The notes under the pieces were generated by a model. The model was not told the origin of the DNA. It worked only from the letters and a program-made list of their open reading frames with translations, and did not search any database. Below are positions 1-8,554 of a DNA stretch of 64,000 bases, piece by piece. The translations under genes were made by a program, and so were the position numbers. Origin of the DNA: Streptomyces spectabilis (lineage in GTDB: Bacteria; Actinomycetota; Actinomycetes; Streptomycetales; Streptomycetaceae); NCBI RefSeq assembly GCF_008704795.1, contig NZ_CP023690.1, positions 1,178,001-1,242,000 of the forward strand. Direction: 5' to 3'. How positions within the stretch are numbered: position 1 is the first letter of the stretch; the number at the start of each line of letters is the position of its first letter.

Positions 1-1356
1 GCGGGCGTGAGCGGCTACACGACGGCCAAGCTCAGCGCCGCGCACGGGCTCGTCTACGCGCCCCTCGAAGCCAAGCAGGGCGCCGACGCCGCGCGCCTCT
101 ACGCCCTCTCCCAGCAGGACGCGGTCGAGCGGACCGCGGAGCTGTGCGCGGACCTCCGTATCGACGCGGATCTGGAGCGCGCCCCCGCCTTCACCTACCT
201 CCAGGACCCCGCACGCGTTCCCGAGCTCCAGGAGGAGGCCGCGGCGGCACGGCGGGCCGGACTCGACGCCTCCTTCGTGACCGACACCGAACTCCCCTTC
301 GCCATCGCGGGCGCGGTCCGCGTCGACGGTCAACTCCAGTTCCATCCACGGAAGTTCCTGCTCGCCCTGGCCGAGCACCTCACCAGGGCCGGAGGACGCG
401 TCTTCGAGCGCGCCCGGGTCACCGGCCTTCACGACAGCCACCGCTGCCGCCTCACCACCGAGACCGGCGCCACCGTGCGGACGCGCGACGTGGTCATCGC
501 CACGCACTACCCGGTCTTCGACCGCACCCTGCTCTTCACCCGGCTCACCCCCCGCCGGGAACTGGTGCTCGCGGCGCCGGTGCCGTCGGCCGCGGCCCCC
601 GCGGGCATGTACCTCACGCCGGAGGGCGGGGTCCGTTCGCTGCGCAGCGCGCCGTACGACGAGGAGCGGCGCCTCGCCATCGTCACCGGGGAGTCCTTCA
701 CCCCGGGGACGGGCGACGTGTCGGAGCGCTTCGACCGGCTCGACTCCTGGGCGCGCGCCCACGTGCCGCACTTCGACCGGGCGGACAGCGGCTACCGCTG
801 GGCGGCGCAGGACAACGACTCCCTCGACCACGTGCCGTACGTGGGCCACGCCCACCCCGGCACCCAGCACGTCTACGTCGCCACCGGCTTCGGCGGCTGG
901 GGCATGAGCAACGGCGTCATGGCGGGCCGCCTGCTCAGCGCCCACATCACCGGCGCGCCACGGCCCGCCTGGACCGAGCTGTACGATCCGCGCCGACTGC
1001 CGCCGATCCGCGACGCGGGCCGCCTCGCCGCCCACCAGGCGGCCGTGGCCAAGCACTTCGTCGGCGACCGGCTGCACACCGGCCACGTCGACTCGGTCGG
1101 CGACATCTCGCCCGGCAACGGAGCCGTCGTACGCCTGGACGGCCGACGCTGCGCCGTCCACCGCGACGCGAGCGGACAGGTCAGCGCGCTCTCCGCGCGC
1201 TGCACCCACCTCGGCTGTCTGGTGCACTTCAACGACGCCGAGCAGGCCTGGGAATGCCCCTGCCACGGCTCCCGCTTCGCGACGGACGGCTCGGTCCTGC
1301 ACGGCCCCGCCACCCGGCCCCTCGAACCGCGCGAGGTCCCGGACCCGCCCGCCTGA
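1..1356 (+). CDS. FAD-dependent oxidoreductase with C-terminal Rieske domain (5' truncated)
   Basis: The reading frame is open from the first base, so the start and the N-terminal FAD-binding GxGxxG segment lie outside the window. About 451 residues remain. The first part resembles the DAO (glycine oxidase-like) fold, including a late glycine-rich stretch with GFGGWGMSNG, which is typical of the second FAD-contacting region. The last ~100 residues form a Rieske domain with CTHLGC and CPCHGS, giving the two Cys and two His ligands of a [2Fe-2S] cluster. Known DAO-Rieske fusions are cytosolic oxidoreductases of unknown substrate. It ends at a TGA and is followed by 174 non-coding bases. The family is confident; the substrate is unknown. 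Confidence 0.85.
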   Translation, partial: AGVSGYTTAKLSAAHGLVYAPLEAKQGADAARLYALSQQDAVERTAELCADLRIDADLERAPAFTYLQDPARVPELQEEAAAARRAGLDASFVTDTELPFAIAGAVRVDGQLQFHPRKFLLALAEHLTRAGGRVFERARVTGLHDSHRCRLTTETGATVRTRDVVIATHYPVFDRTLLFTRLTPRRELVLAAPVPSAAAPAGMYLTPEGGVRSLRSAPYDEERRLAIVTGESFTPGTGDVSERFDRLDSWARAHVPHFDRADSGYRWAAQDNDSLDHVPYVGHAHPGTQHVYVATGFGGWGMSNGVMAGRLLSAHITGAPRPAWTELYDPRRLPPIRDAGRLAAHQAAVAKHFVGDRLHTGHVDSVGDISPGNGAVVRLDGRRCAVHRDASGQVSALSARCTHLGCLVHFNDAEQAWECPCHGSRFATDGSVLHGPATRPLEPREVPDPPA

Positions 1357-1530
1357 CGGCCACCGCCCCGGCGCTCCGGCCGCTCGCACACCACCCCCGC
1401 GAAAGGTTGTACGCGACGCACGTGGCGATCACCACGGTGATGAAGATGCGGTGAAGACCGTAAGGTCACCTCGTTCACATCTGTCGCCGGGAAGCACACG
1501 CGTCCCGGCACCATCCGTGGGGGACCAGTC

Positions 1531-2286
1531 ATGCAACACCGCACTCGCATCGCCGTGTTCGGCTCCGTGCTCGCCGCGGCCGCCGTGGGCTTCACCGCCC
1601 CCGGGGCCGTGGCCGCCGCGCCCGAGGGCATCACGATCACGAAGGTCACGGTGAACGACGGCAAGCCGGTCGCGCTCGGCACCACCGCGGGCAAGACCTT
1701 CAAGGTCTCGATGACGGCGGACACCGACTCCGCGATCACCGAGTCCGACATCACCCTGTTCGGCCCGGACTCGAACCTGGCGCAGCCGCAGACCACCCCC
1801 AAGTGCACCACCGAGGGCACGAAGGCGACCTGCACGGGGACGTTCACGATCGACCCCGACGTCGACTTCTACGACAACAAGCCCGCGGGCACGTGGTACG
1901 TCAACCCCCTGCTGGTCTCCGACACCGACAGCATCTACGCGGAGAAGGCCGGGAAGTTCAACCTCCAGCGCGAGTCGAAGCTGACGGTCAACGCCTCGCC
2001 CGAGCCGATCAAGAAGGGCAAGACGCTGACCGTCACCGGCGCCCTGACCCGCGCCAACTGGGAGACCCACAAGTACTCCGGCTACACCGGCCAGTCGGTG
2101 ACCCTGGAGTACAAGAAGAAGGGCGCCAGCGCCTACACCGCGGTCAAGACCGTCAAGACCGACAACAAGGGCAACCTGAAGACCACGGTCAAGGCCTCGG
2201 CCGACGGCTACTACCGCTACAGCTTCGCGGGCACCTCCACCGCCGGCGCCGTCAAGGCCGCGGGCGACTACGTCGACGTGCGTTGA
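1531..2286 (+). CDS. Secreted protein of unknown function
   Basis: This 251-residue protein starts at an ATG with a GGGGGA ribosome site 6 bases upstream. An N-terminal signal peptide (MQHRTR, then an Ala/Val-rich core, then AVAAAPE at about residue 30) predicts export by Sec. The mature part is rich in Thr, Lys and Asp and looks all-beta: an N-terminal domain with one Cys pair (PKCTTEGTKATC), then an Ig-like or bacterial surface-type domain from about residue 145 (KLTVNASPEPIKKGKTLTV). No catalytic motif is visible. Similar standalone secreted proteins are common in Streptomyces and are sometimes labelled calcium-binding, but I see no clear EF-hand here. It converges on the amidase gene. Confidence 0.75.
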   Translation: MQHRTRIAVFGSVLAAAAVGFTAPGAVAAAPEGITITKVTVNDGKPVALGTTAGKTFKVSMTADTDSAITESDITLFGPDSNLAQPQTTPKCTTEGTKATCTGTFTIDPDVDFYDNKPAGTWYVNPLLVSDTDSIYAEKAGKFNLQRESKLTVNASPEPIKKGKTLTVTGALTRANWETHKYSGYTGQSVTLEYKKKGASAYTAVKTVKTDNKGNLKTTVKASADGYYRYSFAGTSTAGAVKAAGDYVDVR

Positions 2287-2314
2287 TCACTTCGCCGTAG
2301 CCACCGCGCCACCG

Positions 2315-3796
2315 CTACAGGGTCGGCCGCTCCTGAGCCCAGGGAGCGGCCGATTCCAGTTGTCCGGCGAGGGCGAGCAGCAGCCCCTCGCTGCCCAGCG
2401 GGCCGCCGAACTGCACGCCCAGGGGCAGACCGTCAGGCGTGCGGTACAGCGGGACCGACATCGCGGGGCGGCCCGTGATGTTGGCGAGCTGCGTGAACGG
2501 GTTGGGCGCGAGGTTCTGGACGACGCTCCGCTTCCACAGCCCGGTCCTGCTGAACCGGCCCGCCACGCCCGCCTTGAGCAGCGCCTTGCCGACCTGCCGG
2601 GTCAGCCAGGGCGTGTCGAGCTCCCCGATCCGCACCGGCGGCCGGGCGAGCGTCGGGGTGAGCAGCACGTCGTACGTCTGGTGGAACGCGGCCAGTTGAC
2701 GGGCGTAGGTGTTCCAACGCGCGTGCCGTACGGAGTGCTCCACGGCGCCGACCGCGCGGCCCGCGGCCGCGATGAGGTGGGTGTCGAGCTCGAACTGGTC
2801 GTCGCCCGCGCCGGTCCTGTGCTTCAGCTCGGCCAGCGCCGCCGCGTTCTCCACCGCGTACATGGTCATGAAGTCGTCGGCCATGCGCAGGCCGTCGACG
2901 GCGGGCTCCGCCTCCTCCACCTCGTGGCCGAGGCCGGTCAGGAGCTTGACGGCCGCGTCGACGGCTTCGACGGCTTCGCGGGCCACCGGGGTGCCGATCG
3001 GCGAGCGGGTGCTCACTCCGACGCGCAGCCTCCGCGGGGTGCGCCGGGCCAGTTCGGCATAGGGCTCCTCGGGGCGGGCCGCGAGGTACGGGCCGCCCGG
3101 GTCGGGGTGCGCGGTGAGGACGTCGAGCAGGGCCGCGCTGTCGCGCACCGTACGGGAGACGACGCCGTCGGTCGCCGCGCCCGCGAGCAGCTCCCCGTAC
3201 GCGGGGCCCGCGGGCACCAGGCCGCGCCCCGGCTTGAGGCCGAACAGGCCGCAGCACGCGGCGGGTATGCGGATCGAGCCGCCGCCGTCGTTGGCGCCCG
3301 CGGCCGGGACGATGCCCGCGGCGACGGCGGCCGCGGAGCCCCCGGACGAACCGCCCGGCGTGCGGCCGAGGTCCCAGGGGTTGCGCGTCGCCCCGTTGGC
3401 CTCGGGCTCGGTGACGCTCTTGATGCCGAACTCGGGGGTGTTCGTCTGCCCGAAGACGACGAGCCCGGCGTCGAGCCACCGCCGCACGGCCTCGCTGTGG
3501 CGCGCCGCGACGAGCCCCTGGGCCGCGCGGGAGCCGCGCCCCGTCGGCCGCCCTTCGTAGTCCTGCATCAAGTCCTTGATCAGGAACGGGACTCCGGCGA
3601 AGGGTCCGGTGAGTTCGTCCGCGGCGCGCTCGCGCGCGACGCCCGGCATCGGGCGGACGATGGCGTTGATCTTGCCGTTGACGGCCTCGGCGCGCGCCAG
3701 GGCCGCTTCGAGGAGCTCGGCCGGTGACGCGTCACCCCGCGCCACCAACTCGGCGAGCCCGACCGCGTCGTACTGCTTGTAGTCCTCGTAGTCCAC
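2315..3796 (-). CDS. Amidase (amidase signature family)
   Basis: A 493-residue cytosolic hydrolase of the amidase signature family, which cleaves carboxamides with a Ser-cis-Ser-Lys triad. The lysine lies in FLIKDL and the glycine/serine-rich signature in [17 protein letters not shown] chose a GTG start because an AGGTGG site lies 8 bases upstream. An ATG nine codons further up has only weak ribosome-binding sequence. The protein runs the usual ~480-500 residues and is complete. The substrate cannot be read; relatives act on aryl-amides, nylon oligomers or indoleacetamide. The neighbours give no pathway clue. Confidence 0.88.
   Translation of the reverse strand: MDYEDYKQYDAVGLAELVARGDASPAELLEAALARAEAVNGKINAIVRPMPGVARERAADELTGPFAGVPFLIKDLMQDYEGRPTGRGSRAAQGLVAARHSEAVRRWLDAGLVVFGQTNTPEFGIKSVTEPEANGATRNPWDLGRTPGGSSGGSAAAVAAGIVPAAGANDGGGSIRIPAACCGLFGLKPGRGLVPAGPAYGELLAGAATDGVVSRTVRDSAALLDVLTAHPDPGGPYLAARPEEPYAELARRTPRRLRVGVSTRSPIGTPVAREAVEAVDAAVKLLTGLGHEVEEAEPAVDGLRMADDFMTMYAVENAAALAELKHRTGAGDDQFELDTHLIAAAGRAVGAVEHSVRHARWNTYARQLAAFHQTYDVLLTPTLARPPVRIGELDTPWLTRQVGKALLKAGVAGRFSRTGLWKRSVVQNLAPNPFTQLANITGRPAMSVPLYRTPDGLPLGVQFGGPLGSEGLLLALAGQLESAAPWAQERPTL
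2323..2353. terminator. Hairpin at the convergent gene ends
   Basis: An 11-bp perfect stem (TCGGCCGCTCC / GGAGCGGCCGA) with a 9-base loop lies just beyond the secreted-protein gene, inside the last codons of the convergent amidase. Position and shape suit a factor-independent terminator for the plus-strand gene. There is no T-run, as is common in Streptomyces. Confidence 0.5.
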
Positions 3797-3916
3797 CGCG
3801 CACCCCACCTGACTTGGCGTCATAGATCCCCGGGAGGGTAGATCGTCGGCGCCGCGGGCGGCAACGGGGCCGAACAGGCCCCGTGACGACGGCCGTCACC
3901 CCGCGCGGGCGCGGGG

Positions 3917-4777
3917 TCAGCCGGGCACGCCCATGCTCTGCGTGCCGATCACCGAGAGCAGCCGCAGGGCCTCCGCCGACGGCGAGCCGGGGGCGGCGCT
4001 GTAGACGAGGACCCGCTGGTCCCGGTCGGTGAGGTCAAGGACGTCGCCGCGGACGGGGACGGGGCCGACGAGGGGATGGGCGAAGGTCCCGCAGAAGGCG
4101 GGCCGGTCGGCCACGTCGTGCGAGGCCCAGATGCGGGTGAACTCCGCGCTGCCCGCGAGGAGTTCCGCGACCAGGCCCGACACCTCCGCGTCGTCGGGGT
4201 AGCGGGCCGCGGCGGCGCGCAGCTGCCGGGCCGCGGTCCGGGCGAACTCGTCCGCGTCCGAGAGGCCGTACAGCCGACGGCCGCCCTGGTGCGGACCGAG
4301 GTAGGCCCGCCGCACGAGGTTCCGGTCCCGGCGCGGAAGGGCGGAGAAGTCCTCAAGGAGGGCGGCCGCCAGATCGTTCCAGGCAAGGACCTCGTACGTC
4401 GCGGAGAGCACGACCGCTGCGGCGTCCGGCATCCGCCGCAGCAGGTCGACGATGCTCGGCCGCACCTCCCGCGACGGACCGGACGGCGTTTCGGGCGGGG
4501 CGCCCGCGAGCCGGAGGAGGTGGTCGCGCTCGGCATCCGTCAGGCGCAGCGCACGCGTGAGCTGGGCGAGGACCTCGCGCGAGGGGTGCGGGGCGCGGGC
4601 CTGCTCCAGACGCGCGTAGTACTCGGCGGAGATGAACGCCAGCTGCGCCACCTCCTCGCGGCGCAGCCCAGGGGTGCGGCGGCGCGGCCCCGCGGGCAGC
4701 CCCACGTCGGCGGGGGTGATGCGCTCCCGCCTGCTGCGCAGGAAGTCGCCGAGCTCTCGTCGTTCACGTTGATCCAC
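3917..4777 (-). CDS. XRE-family regulator with MmyB-like ligand-binding domain
   Basis: A 286-residue DNA-binding regulator. Residues ~5-70 form the HTH_XRE domain, with the TPGLRREEVAQLA and SAEYYARLEQAR segments typical of this family. The remainder is the MmyB-like PAS-type domain (LAWNDLAAALL, then FAHPLVGPVPV near the C-terminus). I chose the GTG at 4777 because homologues begin near DQRERRELGDFL. The open frame runs far upstream without meaning. The gene is divergent from an SDR dehydrogenase, an arrangement repeated widely in Streptomyces. The 27-bp palindrome between them is the likely operator. It probably controls the SDR gene and itself. Confidence 0.9.
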   Translation of the reverse strand: MDQRERRELGDFLRSRRERITPADVGLPAGPRRRTPGLRREEVAQLAFISAEYYARLEQARAPHPSREVLAQLTRALRLTDAERDHLLRLAGAPPETPSGPSREVRPSIVDLLRRMPDAAAVVLSATYEVLAWNDLAAALLEDFSALPRRDRNLVRRAYLGPHQGGRRLYGLSDADEFARTAARQLRAAAARYPDDAEVSGLVAELLAGSAEFTRIWASHDVADRPAFCGTFAHPLVGPVPVRGDVLDLTDRDQRVLVYSAAPGSPSAEALRLLSVIGTQSMGVPG

Positions 4778-4807
4778 ACGTCCAGTGTGGACGGAGGCGG
4801 CGGTACG

Positions 4808-4834
4808 CATCCAGGCACTGCCAGTGCCTGGATG
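4808..4834. promoter_or_regulatory. 27-bp perfect palindrome, probable operator
   Basis: CATCCAGGCACTG - C - CAGTGCCTGGATG is an exact inverted repeat, midway between the divergent XRE regulator (start 4777) and SDR gene (start 4865). A second, weaker inverted repeat (CCACAC/GTGTGG, 4774-4790) overlaps the regulator start codon. The position suggests binding by the neighbouring MmyB-like regulator. Confidence 0.75.
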
Positions 4835-4864
4835 AGCGGGGCGGCCGGGCCCAGGCTCGTCGGC

Positions 4865-5656
4865 ATGAACAACACACCGATCACCTCCATCACCACGGCG
4901 GGCCTGCTCACCGACAAGGTCGCCCTCATCACCGGTGCCGGTCGCGGCATCGGCGCCGCGGCCGCCCGTCTCTTCGCCCGGGAGGGCGCCCGGGTGGTCC
5001 TCGCGGCCCGTACGGAGACCGAGCTCAAGGCCGTGACCGAGGAGATCCGGGCGGCGGGCGGCACCGCGGAGCACGTGGTGTGCGACCTCGCGGACCCGGC
5101 GAGCGTCCGTGCCGCCGTCGACCGCTGCGTGGAGCTGTACGGCCGCCTCGACGCGGCCTTCAACAACGGCGCTGCGGGTCAGCGGCCGGGCCCGATGGAC
5201 CAGCTCTCCGAGGCCGACTTCGACCAGATCGGCGCCGTGAACCTCAAGGGCCCGTGGCTGGCCATGAACGCCGAGGTCGCCGCCATCCGCGCCACCGCGG
5301 GACGCGGCGCCATCGTCAACACCTCCAGCGTCGGCAGCCTGATGGCCAACCCGCAGCTGCCCGTGTACGCCGCGACGAAGGGGGCCCTCAACAGCCTCAC
5401 CGCGTCGGCGGCCGCCACGTACGGACCTGAGGGCATCCGCGTCAACGCCATCGCGCCCGGCACCACGCTCACCGAGATGCTCCAGGAGTGGGACGCGCGG
5501 TCCCCCGGCACCATCGACCAGCTCAACTCCCTGACCCCGCTGGGCCGCGCCGCGGAGCCGCGGGAGATCGCCGAGGCCGCCGCCTGGCTCCTCAGCGACC
5601 GCTCCTCCTACGTCACCGGCGCGGTCCTGCGGGTCGACGGCGGCATGCGGGCCTGA
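4865..5656 (+). CDS. SDR-family NAD(P)-dependent oxidoreductase
   Basis: A 263-residue classical short-chain dehydrogenase. The TGAGRGIG cofactor loop is at residues 23-30, NNGAA stands in for the usual NNAG near residue 100, serine lies in TSS near 154, and the catalytic Tyr168/Lys172 sit in YAATK. The C-terminus ends GAVLRVDGGMRA as expected. The ATG at 4865 has no strong Shine-Dalgarno site. It is divergent from the MmyB-like regulator and is the probable target of that regulator. The substrate is unknown. Confidence 0.9.
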   Translation: MNNTPITSITTAGLLTDKVALITGAGRGIGAAAARLFAREGARVVLAARTETELKAVTEEIRAAGGTAEHVVCDLADPASVRAAVDRCVELYGRLDAAFNNGAAGQRPGPMDQLSEADFDQIGAVNLKGPWLAMNAEVAAIRATAGRGAIVNTSSVGSLMANPQLPVYAATKGALNSLTASAAATYGPEGIRVNAIAPGTTLTEMLQEWDARSPGTIDQLNSLTPLGRAAEPREIAEAAAWLLSDRSSYVTGAVLRVDGGMRA

Positions 5657-5673
5657 GCCGACCGGTCGCGGCG

Positions 5674-7107
5674 CTAGGCCGCCCGCTGACCGGAGGGGTC
5701 GCGCCTGCCGCGCCGGTAGGCGATCTCCCCCAGCAGGACGTCGAGCGCCAGGAACGCGGCCAGCGGGATGCCGAGCAGCGGTACGAAGTAGCCGAGCACC
5801 GCGATCGCCGCCATCAACGGGACCAGGACGTACGCCGGGACGTGCTGCCAGGCGCCGCGGGGCAGCGGCCGGCCGAACGCGCTGCCGCTGCCACGCAGCC
5901 ACCACATCCGGTAGCCCCACACGATCAGCAGGACCAGGGCGAGCGCGAGGGCGGCGAGCACGATCTGGTTCGCGAGGCCGAAGAGGGTGCCGGAGTGCGC
6001 GTCGATGCCCCAGCGGGTCAGCTTGGCGAGGACCGGGAAGTCGTCGAACCGCAGGACGTCGGTGACCTCGCCGGTACGGGGGTCGATCGCGGCGGAGTCC
6101 GCCTTGCCGGGCCAGGTGCGCTCGGTCTGCTTGACGACGTACGCGGAGGAGTCGTCGGCGGGCGGGACGATCTCCACCGGGTTCGTGAGGCCCTTGGCGC
6201 GCGCCGCCTTGAGGACGGCGTCGAGGCCGACGTCGTCCGCGCCGCCGGACCTGCCGGTACCGCCGGTGCCGCCGCCGTGCCCGGCGTGCTCTCCCGCGGC
6301 CGCCCCGGCCGCGCTCGCCGACACCGCCGGCGTCGTCTGGCCGAGGGCCTCCCGCAGGTCGCCGATGCTCTCGCCCGCGTACGTCGACCAGGTCAGGCCC
6401 GTGGCGGAGAGGAAGAACAGCCCTCCGGCCGCCCAGACGCCCACCGAGCCGTGCAGCGAGAGCAGCCGCCGACGGCCCGTCGTGCCGCGCAGCTTGCGCC
6501 GGGCCCGGCGGCGCCCGAACCACAGCACGAGGCCGCCGCCCGCGATCACCCACAGCCAGCTCGCGGCGAGTTCGCTGTACAGGCGGCCCGTCTCGCCCAA
6601 CTGCAGATCGCGGTGGAGCCCGGAGATCCAGGTGCGCAGCGGCAGCGCGCCGCTGGAGCCGTAGCTCTCCTCGGCCCCGCGCACCTCGCCGTTGTACGGG
6701 TTCACGAAGACGGCGAGGGTGCGGTCCTCGGCGACGCCCGGCACCCCGGAGAGGAGCACCCGGGTCGTCGCGCCGTCCTCCGCCGACGGGCGCACCGCGG
6801 CGACCGTCCCCTTGGGGTGGGCCTTGCGGGCCGCGGCGACCTGCCGCTCGATCGGCAGCTCCCGGTCCCCCACGGGCACCGTCAGCTGATCGGCGTACAC
6901 GACCTTCTCCGCCGTGTACGAGGCCGCGTAGAGGAAGCCCGTCGCGGCGGCGACGAGCAGGAAGGGCGCGATGAGCACCCCGGCGTAGAAGTGCAGCCGC
7001 AGCACCAGCGGGCGCAGCGAGGACCGGACGGACCGCCGGGTGGCGGGCTCCGCCGTGGGGGCGGGCCGCCCGTCGGGCGGGGCGGGGGCAGGGGGTGCGG
7101 CGGACAT
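5674..7107 (-). CDS. PepSY-associated transmembrane protein
   Basis: A 477-residue membrane protein. A Pro/Ala-rich cytoplasmic N-terminus precedes a first membrane helix at ~35-60 (LRLHFYAGVLIAPFLLVAAATG), a pattern diagnostic of PepSY TM proteins. A PepSY-like extracytoplasmic region follows, then three or more further helices, two of them close to the C-terminus (NQIVLAALALALVLLIVWGYRMWW and the segment after VPAYVLVPLM). A Gly/His-rich linker (GEHAGHGGG) sits mid-protein. Relatives are often found with siderophore or metal uptake and proposed as reductases or peptidase regulators; no such genes flank it here. AGGAG lies 8 bases before the ATG. It converges on the SDR gene with a 17-base gap. 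Confidence 0.88.
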   Translation of the reverse strand: MSAAPPAPAPPDGRPAPTAEPATRRSVRSSLRPLVLRLHFYAGVLIAPFLLVAAATGFLYAASYTAEKVVYADQLTVPVGDRELPIERQVAAARKAHPKGTVAAVRPSAEDGATTRVLLSGVPGVAEDRTLAVFVNPYNGEVRGAEESYGSSGALPLRTWISGLHRDLQLGETGRLYSELAASWLWVIAGGGLVLWFGRRRARRKLRGTTGRRRLLSLHGSVGVWAAGGLFFLSATGLTWSTYAGESIGDLREALGQTTPAVSASAAGAAAGEHAGHGGGTGGTGRSGGADDVGLDAVLKAARAKGLTNPVEIVPPADDSSAYVVKQTERTWPGKADSAAIDPRTGEVTDVLRFDDFPVLAKLTRWGIDAHSGTLFGLANQIVLAALALALVLLIVWGYRMWWLRGSGSAFGRPLPRGAWQHVPAYVLVPLMAAIAVLGYFVPLLGIPLAAFLALDVLLGEIAYRRGRRDPSGQRAA

Positions 7108-7421
7108 GTCGTGCTCTCCTGGTGCCGGTCAAGTGGTACGAGGTGCTCCGGTGGTGACCGGACCGGTCCATGGGTCGAGCGGGACGAAGGGCGAGTTCCC
7201 GAATGCCTATGTGATCTATGACACTCACGTGGGGTCCTGCGGTACGACAACACCGCACGTCGTCGGCACGCGCGGGTGACACGGTCCACCCCCTTCCGCC
7301 CCACCGGAAGACACCCATACCCTTGCTGACCTCAGGCGCGACCGCGGCCCGGGCCCCCACAGGAAAGCGGCTCGTGAACAGGGGTAGTTGGCAGGGTGAA
7401 ATCCGCGCGACGATGGGGCAC
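7108..7421. other. Intergenic region between divergent genes
   Basis: This gap separates the divergent PepSY and luciferase-domain genes. It must hold both promoters. I see short GC palindromes (ACCGGACCGGT at about 7157) and a symmetric-looking GTGATCTATGACAC at about 7211, but no recognisable iron box and no coding capacity worth reporting. Confidence 0.4.
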
Positions 7422-7949
7422 ATGACGGCGGCGCAACGTGCCATGACCCAGCTGGAGTCATGGCCGAACCTCGTGAGCGGCTCTCCCCGATGCGCGGTGG
7501 GACGTTCCTTCGGCACACCGGGCACGCCCGCGCGAGCGGGCTACGAACTGATCCACTTCCACTGCGACGACGCGGCGGACGTCTGTCTCACCCGCGCGGC
7601 CGTCGACCGGCTGCGGCCGCAGCTGAGACACAGTTCCGCGCTCCGGGTGCGGCCCGGGGCGTCGTGGATCACGGTGCTGCTCGACTGCGACATGGACATC
7701 GCGCTCCTGCTCACGCTCGTCAGCGTCGGGCTCAAGGCGCACGACGACGCGCTGGCGGTGGTCATCGGCGAGGGGCAGCGGGGCCCGGCGGCCGACTGCC
7801 CCTCTCCCCCGTGCGACTGGGAGGTCCGCGCCAAGCCCGTGGCCCACGCCCCGCTCGCGACGGCGGCGCCCCCGCCGTCCACGGAGGTCCGCCGCGGCCT
7901 GCGCGCGACGTGGAAGGCCGTCGGACGGCTCATCCCGCACGGCCACTGA
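7422..7949 (+). CDS. Luciferase-domain (DUF5519-like) protein
   Basis: A protein of about 175 residues resembling the small 'luciferase family' domain proteins of actinobacteria, with an N-terminal QLESWPNLVSGSPRC segment and the core ELIHFHCDDAADVCLT. Despite the name it has no flavin monooxygenase motifs, and its function is unknown. The start is uncertain: ATG 7413 and ATG 7422 are in frame, and neither has a good ribosome site. The C-terminal ~60 residues are Pro/Arg-rich and probably disordered. It converges on a GNAT gene 31 bases away. Confidence 0.65.
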   Translation: MTAAQRAMTQLESWPNLVSGSPRCAVGRSFGTPGTPARAGYELIHFHCDDAADVCLTRAAVDRLRPQLRHSSALRVRPGASWITVLLDCDMDIALLLTLVSVGLKAHDDALAVVIGEGQRGPAADCPSPPCDWEVRAKPVAHAPLATAAPPPSTEVRRGLRATWKAVGRLIPHGH

Positions 7950-7980
7950 GCCGCGCGGCAGGGGGTGCGGGGCGCCGGGG

Positions 7981-8547
7981 CTACGCGGTCCCCTTCTCCG
8001 CCCGCCACGCGGGCGCGAGCACCGACCAGATCTCTTCGTCGTACCGCACGCCCCGGTACAGGTAGCTCTCCTTGAGCACGCCGTCGCGCGTCATGCCGAG
8101 CCGCTTCGCCACGGCGATGCTCGGCGCGTTGCCCGACGAGACCCACCACTCCACGCGGTGGATGCCGCGCTCCTCGACGGCCCAGTCGATCAGGGCGCGC
8201 GCCGCTCGGGTGACCAGGCCCCTGCCCGCCGCCTCCGGCTCCAGCCAGCAGCCCGCCTCCGCGGTGCCCTGCCCGATGTCCATCCGGCGCAGGATGACGG
8301 CGCCGACGAGCCTGCCGTCCCAGTGGATGCCGCAGATCCGCCCGGCGTCGGCGGCGGCCTTGTCCGCGTACGCCTGGAGGTAGGCCCGGCTCGACGCCAG
8401 GTCGGTGATGACGTCCGGCAGGCCGTTGTGCCGCCCGATGAACTCCCGCCCCCGGTCCACGTGCGCGAGGAACTCCTCGGCCTGCCACGGCTCCAGCGGC
8501 CGCAGCTCCGCACCGTCGTCACCCAGGGATATCGCGTACATCGTCAC
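7981..8547 (-). CDS. GNAT-family N-acetyltransferase (RimJ/RimL type)
   Basis: A 188-residue acetyltransferase. The acetyl-CoA-binding region carries GCWLEPEAAGRGLVTRAARALID (motif A, with the R/Q-x-x-G-R/A element as AAGRGL), followed by GIHRVEWWVSSGNAPSIAVAKRLG, typical of RimJ/RimL-like enzymes that acetylate ribosomal proteins or small amines. AAGG lies 5 bases before the ATG. It begins 7 bases after the SGNH-hydrolase stop on the same strand, so the two are probably co-transcribed. The acceptor is unknown. Confidence 0.88.
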   Translation of the reverse strand: MTMYAISLGDDGAELRPLEPWQAEEFLAHVDRGREFIGRHNGLPDVITDLASSRAYLQAYADKAAADAGRICGIHWDGRLVGAVILRRMDIGQGTAEAGCWLEPEAAGRGLVTRAARALIDWAVEERGIHRVEWWVSSGNAPSIAVAKRLGMTRDGVLKESYLYRGVRYDEEIWSVLAPAWRAEKGTA

Positions 8548-8554
8548 CTTCCGC

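Noticed and set aside
7205..7225. CRP- or GntR-like symmetric sequence (GTGATCTATGACAC)
   Set aside because: The arms match imperfectly and spacing does not fit the CRP consensus; too weak to annotate.
4778..7525. Very long minus-strand open frame upstream of the MmyB-like regulator
   Set aside because: It is antisense to the SDR gene and overlaps the PepSY gene in another frame, with Arg/Gly/Pro-rich sequence. Only 3917-4777 has family similarity.
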